DNA of 64,000 nucleotides from Candidatus Nitrotoga sp. CP45. GTDB lineage: Bacteria > Pseudomonadota > Gammaproteobacteria > Burkholderiales > Gallionellaceae. Position numbers and translations under genes: made by a program. The notes below the pieces were generated by a model. That model was not told where the DNA came from. It ran no database searches and saw nothing but the letters and a program-made list of their open reading frames with translations. This document shows positions 17,969 to 29,707 of this stretch, one piece after another (position 1 is the first letter of the stretch; the number at the start of each line of letters is the position of its first letter). The stretch is from contig CAMCFJ010000002.1 of assembly GCA_945874105.1 (NCBI GenBank), positions 62,001 to 126,000 of the forward strand, written 5' to 3'.

Positions 17969-20530
17969 ATGGCGAGCAATCTACTAATCGTTGAATCCCC
18001 GGCCAAAGCCATCACCCTGAAAAAATATCTGGGTAAAGATTTTGAGATACTGGCGACCTATGGACATGTGCGCGACCTGATACCCAAATCGGGTGCGATC
18101 GATACTGAACATGATTTTGCCATGCAGTATGAAATTATTGCGCGAAACAGCAAACATGTAGACGCCATCGCCAAAGCCGCCGCTCAGGCAGACCACATCT
18201 ATCTGGCGCCTGACCCGGATCGCGAAGGGGAAGCCATTGCCTGGCATGTCGCTGAGCTGCTCAAAAGCAAGCGCAATTTGAAAAATAAATCCATGCAGCG
18301 CGTAGTATTCTACGAAATCACCCAGTCTGCGGTGCGCGAAGCGGTTGCGAATCCGCGTGAAATTTCCATTCCCTTGGTCAATGCGCAACAGGCGCGACGT
18401 GCGCTGGATTACTTGGTGGGCTTCAACCTTTCGCCGCTGCTATGGCGCAAAATACGCCCTGGGCTTTCTGCCGGACGTGTGCAGAGCCCGGCGCTGCGCC
18501 TGATCGTGGAACGAGAATTAGAAATCGAGGCATTTCGCTCGCAGGAATATTGGACTGTGCATCTCGACAGCCAGAAGAATAGCCAACCATTTTCCGCCAA
18601 GCTGTTTCAATATCAAGGGAAAAAACTGGAGCAACTGGGTATAGCCAGCGAGGCGGAATACCAGAAGATTTTTGACAACATCAATGCGGCCAAATTACCG
18701 CCGCGCGTGGTGCGTGTGGAGAAGAAAGCCAAGCAACGCCATGCCGCCGCTCCGTTCACTACTTCCACGCTACAGCAAGAAGCAGCGCGCAAACTGGGCA
18801 TGTCCACTGACCGCACGATGCGTATCGCCCAACAGCTTTATGAAGGTATCGACATCGGCGGTCAAACGGTAGGACTGATCAGTTATATGCGTACCGATTC
18901 CGTCACGCTGGCACAGGAAGCCCTGCTGGAAATTCGTGGTTATATCGCTGCACAATTTGCCCCGGACTATTTGCCTAAAACTTCACCGATCTACAAAAGC
19001 AAAGCCAAGAATGCGCAGGAGGCTCACGAAGCAATACGGCCAACCTCGATTGCTCGCACCCCGGAGAGCATGCAGGAATTTCTCACCATTGATCAAGCGC
19101 GGCTCTATGAAATGATCTGGAAACGCACTCTCGCATGTCAGATGGCTCCCGCGCGTTTCGATACAGTCAGCCTTGATATTCGCCTCGGCGGGGATGACAC
19201 CCTGTTTCGTGCCAGCGGCCAAACTCTTGTATTTCCTGGCTTTATCGCTGTCTATCAAGAAAGCACGGATGACAGCGTAGAAGAAGAAAACAAAAAATTG
19301 CCACCCCTGGAAGAGGGAGAGACCATTCCTCTTGACAAGCTGTATGGTGAGCAGCATTTTACCCAGCCGCCACCGCGATTTTCCGAAGCCAGTTTAGTTA
19401 AAACTTTGGAAGAGCATGGCATCGGGCGCCCCTCAACTTATGCCAGCATCATTTCCACGCTACAAGCTCGTGAATATGCCATTCTGGATAAAAAACGATT
19501 CAAGCCAACCGACGTCGGACGTGTCGTTATCCGTTTCCTCACCGAACATTTTACGCGCTATGTCGATTACGGATTTACTGCACAAATGGAAGATGAGCTG
19601 GATGAAATTTCCGATGGCAAGCGCGACTGGATACCGGTATTGAACGATTTCTGGCATCCCTTCGCTGCGCTTATACAAGATAAAAAGAACATCGAGCGTA
19701 AGGATGTAACACAAGAACTAATCGACGAAGCCTGCCCCAAGTGCGGCAAACCTTTATCTACCCGCTTGGGCAAACGTGGCAACTTCATTGGCTGCACCGC
19801 CTACCCGGAGTGCGACTACACACGCAACCTCTCAGCTGAAGCCGATACCGGGGAAGCGCGCAAGGAACTGGGGGATGATCCAGTCAGCGGCCTGCCGGTG
19901 TTGCTGTTGCGCGGTCCTTATGGCTATTACGTACAACTCGGTGAAGTAGAGGCAGGCTCCAAAACAAAACCGAAGCGCATTTCCTGGCCGAAGGAAATAC
20001 CTCCAGACGATGCAGACCTTGCCGCTGCCACAAAGTTGCTGCAACTTCCCAAAGATTTGGGACTCCACCCCGAAAGCGGCAAAAAAATCATCGTCAACAT
20101 TGGACGCTTCGGCCCTTATGTCGGGCATGATGGGAAATTTAAATCCATTCCCAAAGGCGACAGTGTTTTCACCATGGAATTGGAACGCGCAGTAGCATTA
20201 TTGGCAGAGGCGCGAACTTCCAATACTGTGTTACGGGAACTGGGCGCGCATCCGGACGATCAAAAACCGGTAGAAGTCTGCAATGGCCGCTATGGGCCAT
20301 ACGTAAGACACGGGAAGGTTAATGCCACTCTGCCTAAAGACATATCTCCGGAAGAAATTACATTACAAGAAGGTTTGGCGCTGCTGGCAGAACGTGTGGC
20401 AAAAGGGCCCTCCCTGAAGAAAGCCGCAGCCAAGAAAAAGCCAGCTGCTCCAAAAAAATCAGCTACTCCGAAAAAATCAGCTGCTCCGAAAAAGTCAGCC
20501 GCTCCGAAAAAGTCAGCGGCCAAGAAATAA
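17969..20530 (+). CDS. topA: DNA topoisomerase I
   Basis: 853 residues. N-terminal TOPRIM (LLIVESPAKAITLKKYLG; APDPDREGEAIAWH with the metal-binding DxD), then the type IA core with the active-site Tyr in GLISYMRTDS, and HGIGRPSTYASIISTLQ. One four-Cys zinc motif (CPKCGKPLSTRLGKRGNFIGCTAYPEC) precedes several short TopoC repeats ending in RYGPYV-like blocks. The tail is a lysine/alanine repeat, PKKSAA/PKKSAT, likely disordered and DNA-binding. It relaxes negative supercoils. The repeat tail is encoded by an 18-bp tandem repeat. Confidence 0.96.
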   Translation: MASNLLIVESPAKAITLKKYLGKDFEILATYGHVRDLIPKSGAIDTEHDFAMQYEIIARNSKHVDAIAKAAAQADHIYLAPDPDREGEAIAWHVAELLKSKRNLKNKSMQRVVFYEITQSAVREAVANPREISIPLVNAQQARRALDYLVGFNLSPLLWRKIRPGLSAGRVQSPALRLIVERELEIEAFRSQEYWTVHLDSQKNSQPFSAKLFQYQGKKLEQLGIASEAEYQKIFDNINAAKLPPRVVRVEKKAKQRHAAAPFTTSTLQQEAARKLGMSTDRTMRIAQQLYEGIDIGGQTVGLISYMRTDSVTLAQEALLEIRGYIAAQFAPDYLPKTSPIYKSKAKNAQEAHEAIRPTSIARTPESMQEFLTIDQARLYEMIWKRTLACQMAPARFDTVSLDIRLGGDDTLFRASGQTLVFPGFIAVYQESTDDSVEEENKKLPPLEEGETIPLDKLYGEQHFTQPPPRFSEASLVKTLEEHGIGRPSTYASIISTLQAREYAILDKKRFKPTDVGRVVIRFLTEHFTRYVDYGFTAQMEDELDEISDGKRDWIPVLNDFWHPFAALIQDKKNIERKDVTQELIDEACPKCGKPLSTRLGKRGNFIGCTAYPECDYTRNLSAEADTGEARKELGDDPVSGLPVLLLRGPYGYYVQLGEVEAGSKTKPKRISWPKEIPPDDADLAAATKLLQLPKDLGLHPESGKKIIVNIGRFGPYVGHDGKFKSIPKGDSVFTMELERAVALLAEARTSNTVLRELGAHPDDQKPVEVCNGRYGPYVRHGKVNATLPKDISPEEITLQEGLALLAERVAKGPSLKKAAAKKKPAAPKKSATPKKSAAPKKSAAPKKSAAKK
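20450..20521 (+). repeat. Four 18-bp tandem repeats in the topA tail
   Basis: Four consecutive copies close to CCGAAAAAATCAGCTGCT encode PKKSAT/PKKSAA at the C-terminus of TopA. The copies differ only at a few positions. Basic repeats of this kind are common on betaproteobacterial TopA, and copy number is expected to vary between strains. Confidence 0.85.
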
Positions 20531-20573
20531 GATGTCCGTTATGCTGAACCAGCACCCAAAAAATACACGATAA

Positions 20574-21053
20574 TTATTTGAGTTTGAGCAATTCGGACTT
20601 AAGCGCTTCGATATTCTTCTCGTGTAGTGTTACCTGCGACTGCAAGGCTTTTATGTTTTCTTCATATTTGGCCGCATTTAAATAGTTTTTGCCGTCTTTG
20701 TCCTTTAGAATTTCCGGGTGTTCTTTTCCATTTATCAAGTTCTGGCGAGCTTCTTCGATCAGCTTTTGTTCTGTTGATAACTCTTCTTCAAGTATCTTGC
20801 GACGCAAGTTATCGCGGTTTTTCTGTGTAGCCGAATCCACCTTAAGAGAATCAGAAGGTGTAGCGTTATTGCGTGCATGCGCAGGAGATGGCACGATAGT
20901 CAGTGGCCCCAGATCAATTTTTTTGGAGCCTTTTGTAGGTGCACTGGAATAAGTCACATGCCCATCAGCATCGACTTTTTTATATATTTCCGCCTGTGCC
21001 CAGCTGATATATCCAGCACTCAGAAAAATTAACAGGTAATGTGGCTTCATCAT
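20574..21053 (-). CDS. DUF4124-domain periplasmic protein
   Basis: 159 residues. Signal peptide (MMKPHYLLIFLSAGYISWAQA) followed by the short DUF4124 beta domain (EIYKKVDADGHVTYSSAPTKGSKKID) and a long, charged, coiled-coil-like C-terminus (about 75-159; LRRKILEEELSTEQKLIEEARQNL). Function of the family is unknown. It is convergent with topA across about 43 bases. A stand-alone gene. Confidence 0.85.
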   Translation of the reverse strand: MMKPHYLLIFLSAGYISWAQAEIYKKVDADGHVTYSSAPTKGSKKIDLGPLTIVPSPAHARNNATPSDSLKVDSATQKNRDNLRRKILEEELSTEQKLIEEARQNLINGKEHPEILKDKDGKNYLNAAKYEENIKALQSQVTLHEKNIEALKSELLKLK

Positions 21054-21199
21054 TGTGCCTTACAAGAATTATTTAGATGCAGTATAAATCCAAAGTCAGA
21101 GTGTGTGATAAAACATGCGGGCTCCGAAAATTCAACATGGATACTTCGCCCGTTGCCTGATAGCCCGACATCCAGCTGGCGCGACGATCCAGTATAAAT

Positions 21200-21215
21200 A
21201 TTTTTAGAGGTGCCC
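21200..21215. repeat. Solo MITE end next to the DUF185 gene stop
   Basis: ATTTTTAGAGGTGCCC is identical to the last 16 bases of the elements at 31275 and 40802. It ends one base before the stop codon of the DUF185 methyltransferase (21217-21219). No left end is nearby, so it is probably the remainder of a deleted element or of its parent IS. Confidence 0.6.
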
Positions 21216-21216
21216 T

Positions 21217-22368
21217 TTATAATAAACGTGACTTATCACCCGACACAAATCCACATAGAGGCATGTTCACTCCCTTGCCCAGAGCAATTACTTTAAACAA
21301 CTCACCCATCTCGGCAGGACTAGTCAACTTTTGCAGTTGCGCAGAAAGTGGAAGGTAGTCACGAATATTTTCAGAGTCGGTTTCTTCCAGTAAGCCAGTA
21401 ATTCCGCCGTTAATCAGGAAATAGGCTTGCGTTGTATAACCATACAAGCTCAATCCTGCATCAATAGCCGCTTCCGCTACGGCGGTGAAATCTACATGCG
21501 CGGTAATGTCCTGCAAGCCGGGCAGGAAGAACGGATCATCATGTGCATGATGGCGATAGTGGCACATGAGCGTGCCTTGTGTACGCTGCGGATGGTAATA
21601 CTCGCGCGCGCCAAAACCATAGTCAATAAAAAGCAGCACGCCTTGATGCAAGCGCTCACTCAAGCTGCTGACCAAGCCACGTACGGCAAGCGACATATCA
21701 CTGAGGGTGCCATCAGGCACATTGATCTGCTGGGCAATCTCCAGCAGCATTGAGCTTGCTGGCAGACGTTCCTGCCACACAAAGTTTTTTCCCTCGCTCG
21801 CCACGCCGCGTTCAAAAATATTCGCATCACTCCAACGCACCAGATGCACTGGCAGCGCATCCAACACTTCGTTGGCGACGAGCACGCCTGAAATGCTGTC
21901 TGGAGGCGCATCCAGCCAATGCACGCGGTCAATTAAATGGGGCAAGCGCGCTTGCAGCAATGCTTGTTGCCGCTCACGCAAATCAGCGCTGACTTCCAGG
22001 ATGTCATAACGTTCGGGCAGACTATTCTGGCGTTCCAGCTCGCTCAATATATCAACAGCCAGCTTGCCGCTCCCCGCGCCGAGTTCGAGAATATGCGGGG
22101 TGCTTTGCGCCATGATTTCAATTAATTGTCGCGCCAATGTTCGGCCAAATAACGAAGAAATTTCCGGCGCGGTAACAAAATCCCCAGCTGCGCCGAACTT
22201 GCGCGCCCCGGCACTGTAATAGCCCATTCCCGGCGCGTATAACGCCAGCTCCATGAAACGCGAAAATGGAATCCACCCTCCTTGCCGCACGATGTCGTGA
22301 TGAATCAGATCACGTAATTGATCGCTGTGCGCCTGAGCTTCGGCGGATGGCAAGGGCAGTGAGGACAT
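21217..22368 (-). CDS. DUF185 / MidA-NDUFAF7-type SAM-dependent methyltransferase
   Basis: 383 residues from ATG 22368 (MSSLPLPSAEAQAH); the upstream ORF extension overlaps the divergent gene and lacks homology-like features. Family blocks: GWIPFSRFMELALYAPGMGYYS, FGAAGDFVTAPEISSLFGR, the SAM-binding ILELGAGSGKLAVDIL, VLVANEVLDALPVHLV, and LLFIDYGFGAREYYHPQR. Mitochondrial NDUFAF7 methylates an arginine of complex I; the bacterial role is unproven. Divergent from the pteridine reductase with only 55 bases between starts, a conserved arrangement. Confidence 0.9.
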   Translation of the reverse strand: MSSLPLPSAEAQAHSDQLRDLIHHDIVRQGGWIPFSRFMELALYAPGMGYYSAGARKFGAAGDFVTAPEISSLFGRTLARQLIEIMAQSTPHILELGAGSGKLAVDILSELERQNSLPERYDILEVSADLRERQQALLQARLPHLIDRVHWLDAPPDSISGVLVANEVLDALPVHLVRWSDANIFERGVASEGKNFVWQERLPASSMLLEIAQQINVPDGTLSDMSLAVRGLVSSLSERLHQGVLLFIDYGFGAREYYHPQRTQGTLMCHYRHHAHDDPFFLPGLQDITAHVDFTAVAEAAIDAGLSLYGYTTQAYFLINGGITGLLEETDSENIRDYLPLSAQLQKLTSPAEMGELFKVIALGKGVNMPLCGFVSGDKSRLL

Positions 22369-22423
22369 GATTGAGCGATGGGGATGTGTTAAATTGCAAG
22401 CCGTAAGTTTAGTGGAGAGCACC

Positions 22424-23164
22424 ATGCAAGGTAAAGTGGTATTAGTGACCGGTGGCGCAAAACGCGTAGGTGCAGCAATCTGCCGCAAGCTGCACGCAGC
22501 GGGGGCGGACATCGCGCTGCATTACCGTTCTTCTGAGCAGGATGCATTGGCTTTGCAGTCAGAGTTGCACGCAGAGCGTCCCGGCTCTGTGCTGCATATT
22601 CAGGCCGACTTGCTGGACCCGCAAGCTCTATTCCGACTGGTAGAAAAAACTATCAGCCATTTTGGGCGACTGGATGCGCTGGTTAACAATGCCTCCAGTT
22701 TTTTTGCAACGTCACTGGGCGATGTTAACGATCAAAACTGGAACGACCTCATCGGCACCAACCTGAAAGCCCCGCTGCTGCTCGCACAAGCAGCAGCGAA
22801 GGAGTTGCGCCACAACCACGGCGCCATTGTCAACATTGTCGACATTCATGCCGAGCGGCCAATGCACGGCCATCTGCTGTATAGCATAGCAAAGGGCGGA
22901 CTGTCGGCGCTCACGCGCGCGCTGGCGCAGGAAATGGCACCACAGGTGCGTGTCAACGCTATTGCCCCGGGCGTCATTGTGTGGCCTGAAAGTGCGGAAT
23001 GGGACGATGAGACGCGGCGGAGGAAGATCATCGCACACACCTTGCTCAAGCGTGAAGGTGAACCCGACGACATTGCCCGCACCGTGAAATTTTTATTAAA
23101 TGATGCGCCCTACATCACCGGACAAATTATTGCCGTGGATGGTGGACGCAGTATTAACCTTTGA
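22424..23164 (+). CDS. Pteridine reductase-type short-chain dehydrogenase
   Basis: 246 residues from ATG 22424 (MQGKVVLVTGGAKRVG); the upstream ORF extension is discarded. The cofactor motif is TGGAKRVG, i.e. TGxxxRxG, which marks PTR1/FolM enzymes rather than ordinary SDRs. LVNNASSFF, a YSIAKGGL catalytic Tyr-Lys pair and YITGQIIAVDGG complete the fold. It probably reduces dihydro- or tetrahydro-pterins with NADPH. It is 9 bases before ttcA and co-transcribed with it. Confidence 0.9.
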   Translation: MQGKVVLVTGGAKRVGAAICRKLHAAGADIALHYRSSEQDALALQSELHAERPGSVLHIQADLLDPQALFRLVEKTISHFGRLDALVNNASSFFATSLGDVNDQNWNDLIGTNLKAPLLLAQAAAKELRHNHGAIVNIVDIHAERPMHGHLLYSIAKGGLSALTRALAQEMAPQVRVNAIAPGVIVWPESAEWDDETRRRKIIAHTLLKREGEPDDIARTVKFLLNDAPYITGQIIAVDGGRSINL

Positions 23165-23173
23165 ACGAACTAT

Positions 23174-24022
23174 ATGAACGCCATTACACACCCCATCCAT
23201 TTTGAGCATCACTCCAGCAATTTTAACCGCCTGCGCGGACGACTGGAGCAGCAAGTTGGCCGTGCTATCGGCGACTTCAACATGATCGAGGAAGGCGACA
23301 CCATCATGGTGTGCATGTCCGGCGGCAAGGATTCTTACACGCTGCTGGAAATTTTGCGTACGTTGCAAAAACGCGCGCCGATTAATTTTCGCCTAATCGC
23401 CATGAATCTGGATCAGAAGCAGCCGGGTTTTCCGGAGCATATCCTGCCGGACTATTTCAAATCCATAGGCATCGAGTATCACATTGAAACCCAGGACACC
23501 TATTCCATAGTCAAAGAGAAAATTCCAGAAGGCAAAACCACCTGCTCACTCTGCTCGCGCTTACGTCGCGGCATCATCTATCGCGTGGCCGGAGAACTGG
23601 GTGCGAACAAGATCGCATTGGGCCATCACCGCGACGACATGATAGAGACGCTGTTCCTGAATATATTTTTCGGCGGCAAACTCAAGGCCATGCCACCGAA
23701 GCTGGTTACAGACAAGGGTGACCACGTGGTGATTCGTCCACTGGCTTATTGCGCCGAGAAAGACATTGCCAGTTTTGCCCGCACCATGAAATTCCCCATC
23801 ATCCCGTGCAATCTTTGCGGTGCGCAGGAAAACCTGCAACGCCAGAACATCAAGGAAATGTTAACTGCGTGGGAGCGCCAGTACCCGGGCCGCAGCCAGT
23901 CCATCTTCACCGCCATGCAAAACGTTAAACCCTCGCATTTGATGGACAGCAAGCTGTTTGACTTCAAGAATATCAATGTAGGAGATATGGTGGATGAAGG
24001 GGATGTTGCATTTGATGTGTAA
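23174..24022 (+). CDS. ttcA: tRNA 2-thiocytidine-32 synthetase TtcA
   Basis: 282 residues. PP-loop [14 protein letters not shown] (about 48-61), the two CxxC motifs [11 protein letters not shown] and PCNLCGAQ that hold the [4Fe-4S] cluster, and [17 protein letters not shown]. It adenylates C32 of certain tRNAs and transfers sulfur. Standard length. Second gene after the pteridine reductase. Confidence 0.95.
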   Translation: MNAITHPIHFEHHSSNFNRLRGRLEQQVGRAIGDFNMIEEGDTIMVCMSGGKDSYTLLEILRTLQKRAPINFRLIAMNLDQKQPGFPEHILPDYFKSIGIEYHIETQDTYSIVKEKIPEGKTTCSLCSRLRRGIIYRVAGELGANKIALGHHRDDMIETLFLNIFFGGKLKAMPPKLVTDKGDHVVIRPLAYCAEKDIASFARTMKFPIIPCNLCGAQENLQRQNIKEMLTAWERQYPGRSQSIFTAMQNVKPSHLMDSKLFDFKNINVGDMVDEGDVAFDV

Positions 24023-24163
24023 GTTTAGATGATGTAAGCAGTGCCGGTAGCTGCAGTAGGACTCAACTCAAAATTGCGGAGCTACGATTACATTGACAGG
24101 GAATAGCACAGGAAATAACACTGGCTGGCTTGCTTTCCCATCCCATTTACAGTAATTTGTTTG

Positions 24164-26212
<2,049 letters not shown>

Positions 26213-26304
26213 TTATGTGTCGCGTTCGAAATCATCGCCAGTTTGTTCACCTTACAGATGCCTTTACCGGCTTTCTTTAAGGTGCCTACCTTACTTTGGG
26301 CGTC

Positions 26305-27021
26305 ATGAAGAGTCCCACCGCTTGGAATCTCGAAGAACTGAGGTCGCGCGTCCGCATGGTTCAGCCAGACCCCGATCAAGTCCTGGAACTCATCAATTCA
26401 ATCAGCCGAAGTATCCAAATCTTTCAGTACCACATGACGACTGCACGTGGTGCCATGAAAGGGATCATCGACGAGACCAAGCCGCAAAGCTCAGAGAATC
26501 TCATGCTTATCTTTGGCGTATCGGAGAGGCAGGACCAGTTCGCATATGCCAAGATTGTTAGTGAAGCTAACATCCTCGGGTGTCTGTACACTGCGCGTAG
26601 CCTCTGGGATTTATTCGGCCAACTTGTTAATGCGCTAATCCTTGTTGCACCACTGACCGTAGACTGCTGTAACATTAAAAGTGTACATGGCCTTATGTCG
26701 GCCTCTCCTTTAAAGGTCAAGCTAGATGGTCTTCTCAAATCGCATTGGTACACCTACGTGGAGGCATTCATCAATACAACTAAGCACAGACAGCTCGTAC
26801 AGCACATGATGACCGTCTCAATAGAGAAGGATCGAGCAGGCATTCGAATAGGAAGCTTCGCCTACAACAGATACAACAGAACCAAATTGTTCAAGACCTA
26901 CTGGTGTCATGAGGTACTTGAGGGCGCAATTGAAGTCAAGAACAAAATCATTGAATGTGGTCGACTTCTGAATGCCTCTTATGTAAACCATGATGCCCAA
27001 CCCGGCGCACCCCTGAGCTAG
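26305..27021 (+). CDS. Hypothetical protein, possibly HEPN-like
   Basis: 238 residues from ATG 26305; the ORF track starts at a TTG three codons earlier. The protein is mainly helical without signal or membrane segment. A stretch reading YVEAFINTTKHRQLV resembles the NxxKHR element of Cthe_2314-type HEPN proteins, and an earlier AYAKIVSEANILGCLYTARSLWDLFGQLVNALI helix pair would fit such a bundle. I do not recognise the family with confidence, and HEPN is inference. It lies in an accessory patch between thiC and guaA with codon use less regular than its neighbours. Confidence 0.6.
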   Translation: MKSPTAWNLEELRSRVRMVQPDPDQVLELINSISRSIQIFQYHMTTARGAMKGIIDETKPQSSENLMLIFGVSERQDQFAYAKIVSEANILGCLYTARSLWDLFGQLVNALILVAPLTVDCCNIKSVHGLMSASPLKVKLDGLLKSHWYTYVEAFINTTKHRQLVQHMMTVSIEKDRAGIRIGSFAYNRYNRTKLFKTYWCHEVLEGAIEVKNKIIECGRLLNASYVNHDAQPGAPLS

Positions 27022-27038
27022 CACATTAGAAGGAAATC

Positions 27039-27443
27039 ATGCGCAATCATTTATTAAAGGTATTTCTAGGGTTAGCTATGGGTGCTTTAACCACTACATC
27101 TAATGCAGACTCAACTGCAAAAGATGTAATTTTAGCTTTCAAGAGTGCTGGCCTCGAGGCAGAAAACCCAACTTCAATGAGTCCAAAGAATTACGGTTTC
27201 GCCCCTTATGTCTGCAAAGGTGTGCGCTTTCTGATTCCATCGCTGGGCGAGGATAGTGGGGGCAGAGTCCTTGCTTGTCCAAATGCAGCCGATAGAGACA
27301 CCATAGCTGATTATTACAAACACCTCGGAAAAAGAAGCGCAGTCTTTTTCTCGTGGATTTTTGTTAAAGGCAATGTCGTTGTGCAGATAAATGGCGACCT
27401 CGAGGAGGACAAAGCCAAGAAATACGAACAAGCCATTCCATGA
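27039..27443 (+). CDS. Hypothetical secreted protein
   Basis: 134 residues with an N-terminal signal peptide (MRNHLLKVFLGLAMGALTTTSNA). Two Cys (in YVCKGVRF and VLACPNAAD) could form a disulfide. The rest is a compact alpha/beta sequence ending EEDKAKKYEQAIP. Family not recognised. It follows the preceding hypothetical by 17 bases with AAGGAAATC upstream of ATG, so the two may be co-transcribed. Confidence 0.65.
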   Translation: MRNHLLKVFLGLAMGALTTTSNADSTAKDVILAFKSAGLEAENPTSMSPKNYGFAPYVCKGVRFLIPSLGEDSGGRVLACPNAADRDTIADYYKHLGKRSAVFFSWIFVKGNVVVQINGDLEEDKAKKYEQAIP

Positions 27444-27881
27444 GGTTATTGCCTCCTTCGCCATCGCAAATCGTTCTTCTAAAAGCCGATGGTCAAGGCA
27501 ATAAAAATACTTCATTCCAGTACCCAAATTCGTCCTAGCCGGCGAGCTAGATATAGAGCATTGCAGCGATAGTCACTCTACGTACCCCTATTTCATATCA
27601 ATTTCATCATCTCCCAACTAGTAATTCGTTCCGTTAAGATTAAAGGGGCCAGGCTCGAATATTTCTAAAAGCGGGAGGCCAAGCCACGTGGTAAGCCGCG
27701 AAATAATCATGATGCCCCCCAGCGCGTGACGTAGGACAAGGGGAGATGGGATTATAATGACAAGCGCCATTAGTAATCCGTGAATAATCCGTGCTTAGCC
27801 CCTTTAATTACGACAGTGCCTGGAATGAAATGGCGGATTCAAGTTCGAAGCAAAATCCTAAAATGTTCCCGAAGACACTTG
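27444..27881. other. 438-base non-coding gap with an inverted repeat
   Basis: No credible ORF. An 11-base perfect inverted pair, ATTAAAGGGGC (27639-27649) and GCCCCTTTAAT (27798-27808), delimits about 170 bases. The left arm continues as CAGGCTCGAA, a wording I associate with flanks of REP-type Y1 transposases, but no transposase is present. A short AATCCGTG direct repeat lies near the right arm. Reads as the scar of a small mobile or palindromic element. Confidence 0.4.
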
Positions 27882-29447
27882 TCATTCCCACTCAATAGTA
27901 GCAGGCGGCTTCCCGGAAATATCGTAAACCACGCGGTTAATGCCGCGCACTTCGTTGATGATGCGGTTAGAAATTTTGGCCAGCAAGGCATGCGGCAATT
28001 CTGCCCAATGCGCGGTCATGAAGTCCTGCGTTTGCACCGCACGTAGCGCCACCACCCACTCATATGTACGGCCATCGCCCATTACGCCCACCGACTTTAC
28101 CGGCAGAAAGACAACAAATGCCTGTGCGGTTTTCTCATACCAGCCGGACGTATGTAGCTCTTCAATGAAGATTGCGTCAGCACGACGCAATAAATCGGCG
28201 TACTCTCGCTTGACTTCGCCAAGGATACGCACACCCAGCCCCGGCCCCGGGAATGGGTGGCGGTACACCATGTCGCGCGGCAATCCGAGCACCACGCCGA
28301 GTTCGCGCACTTCGTCCTTGAACAGTTCTCGCAACGGTTCCAGCAGCTTAAGATGCAAGGTATCGGGCAAGCCGCCGACGTTGTGGTGCGATTTGATGGC
28401 GTGTGCCTTTTTGGTTTTGGCACCAGCAGATTCGATCACGTCAGGGTAAATGGTGCCTTGCGCCAGCCATTTTGCCTGCGGCAATTTGGCAGCTTCGCGC
28501 TGGAATACTTCGACGAATTCGCGCCCGATAATTTTGCGTTTTTTCTCTGGGTCAGACACGCCTGCCAAATGTTTTATGAATTCTGCGCCAGCATCAACAT
28601 GGATGACTTTCACGCCCAGGTTTTTAGCAAAAGTTGCCATCACTTGCTTGGCTTCATCCAAGCGCAGCAGGCCGTTGTCCACAAATACGCAGGTGAGTTG
28701 CGTGCCGATGGCACGATGCAATAATGCTGCGGCCACGGAAGAATCCACTCCGCCGGAGAGGCCGAGGATGACTTCTTCCTGACCGACTTGGGCGCGGATT
28801 TTTTCTACTGCCTCACCGATGTAATCGGGCATGTTCCAGTCCTGCCCGCAGCCGCAGATGTCATGCACGAAGCGGCTGATTATCGCCTTGCCTTGCGGAG
28901 TGTGGGTCACTTCCGGATGAAATTGTACCGAGTAGAAACGACGTGCCTCGTCTGCCATGCCGGCAATCTGCGTGATTGCATTGGAAGCGATCACCGTGAA
29001 GCCCGGCGGCAGCATGGTGACCTTGTCGCCGTGGCTCATCCATACATCCAACAAGCCGTGGCCTGCCTCGTTGTTACGATCCTGAATGTCGCGAAATAAT
29101 TTTGAATGGCCGCGTGCACGGATTTCCGCATAGCCAAATTCGCGCACCAGGCCAACTTCCACTGCCCCGCCCAATTGCGCGGCCATGGTTTGCATACCGT
29201 AGCAAATACCCAGCACCGGCACGCCCAGCTCAAATACCACTTGTGGCGCACGCGGGGCATCACCTTCCGTCACTGAACTCGGGCCGCCCGAAAGAATGAT
29301 ACCAGCCGGCTTGAAATCGCGAATGAATTCATCACCTACGTCGAACGGATGGAGTTCACAATAAACATGAGCTTCACGCACGCAGCGCGCTATAAGTTGG
29401 GTGTATTGCGAACCGAAGTCAAGAATCAGAATTTTTTGGTGGGACAT
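27882..29447 (-). CDS. guaA: GMP synthase (glutamine-hydrolysing)
   Basis: 521 residues, standard length. N-terminal class I glutamine amidotransferase (ILSGGPSSV; nucleophile Cys in [18 protein letters not shown]), then the ATP pyrophosphatase domain with PP-loop [14 protein letters not shown] and the GMPS C-terminal dimerisation domain ([35 protein letters not shown]). It converts XMP to GMP. It follows guaB on the same strand with 260 bases between, in which a large palindrome sits. Confidence 0.97.
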   Translation of the reverse strand: MSHQKILILDFGSQYTQLIARCVREAHVYCELHPFDVGDEFIRDFKPAGIILSGGPSSVTEGDAPRAPQVVFELGVPVLGICYGMQTMAAQLGGAVEVGLVREFGYAEIRARGHSKLFRDIQDRNNEAGHGLLDVWMSHGDKVTMLPPGFTVIASNAITQIAGMADEARRFYSVQFHPEVTHTPQGKAIISRFVHDICGCGQDWNMPDYIGEAVEKIRAQVGQEEVILGLSGGVDSSVAAALLHRAIGTQLTCVFVDNGLLRLDEAKQVMATFAKNLGVKVIHVDAGAEFIKHLAGVSDPEKKRKIIGREFVEVFQREAAKLPQAKWLAQGTIYPDVIESAGAKTKKAHAIKSHHNVGGLPDTLHLKLLEPLRELFKDEVRELGVVLGLPRDMVYRHPFPGPGLGVRILGEVKREYADLLRRADAIFIEELHTSGWYEKTAQAFVVFLPVKSVGVMGDGRTYEWVVALRAVQTQDFMTAHWAELPHALLAKISNRIINEVRGINRVVYDISGKPPATIEWE

Positions 29448-29496
29448 AAAGTTATCAGAGGTAAGTTATTAAATGTAGATAATATTTAAAGCTACG

Positions 29497-29596
29497 CTGA
29501 ACAAGTCCGTTCGCGTTGAGCTTGTCGAAACGAACACCTTGCAAATCAATAACTCGCAAATGGCTTCGACAGGCTCAGCCCGAACGGACTTGTTCA
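29497..29596. repeat. Long palindromic repeat between guaB and guaA
   Basis: Two 33-base arms face each other around a 34-base centre. The left begins CTGAACAAGTCCGTTCG and the right ends CGAACGGACTTGTTCAG. The arms differ at three positions. The right arm contains GCTTCGACAGGCTCAGCC, a wording seen in dispersed palindromic repeats of many bacterial genomes. The transcript would form a long hairpin between guaB and guaA. The rest of 29448-29707 holds nothing I recognise. Confidence 0.85.
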
Positions 29597-29707
29597 GCAT
29601 TGCCTGAATAGTGTTGTGCAGCGATTGTTGCTAGCCTATGAGCAGTCCGATGGGCCTTCACCATAATTTCAGCTTACGGTATTCAGCCATTTTGACCTCA
29701 GCTACAA

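Noticed and set aside
20450-20521. CRISPR-like array
   Set aside because: The repeats are contiguous 18-mers inside a coding tail, with no spacers; no CRISPR array or cas gene was found in the window.
20290-20523. Minus-strand ORF with repeated ADFFGAADFFG
   Set aside because: It is the antisense reading of the TopA PKKSAA tail repeats, not a separate gene.
24023-24163. tRNA or small RNA upstream of the riboswitch
   Set aside because: No cloverleaf or T-loop signature; only the THI box is recognisable.
28257-28782. Plus-strand ORFs of over 100 residues opposite guaA
   Set aside because: Antisense shadows of a highly conserved enzyme; low-complexity composition.
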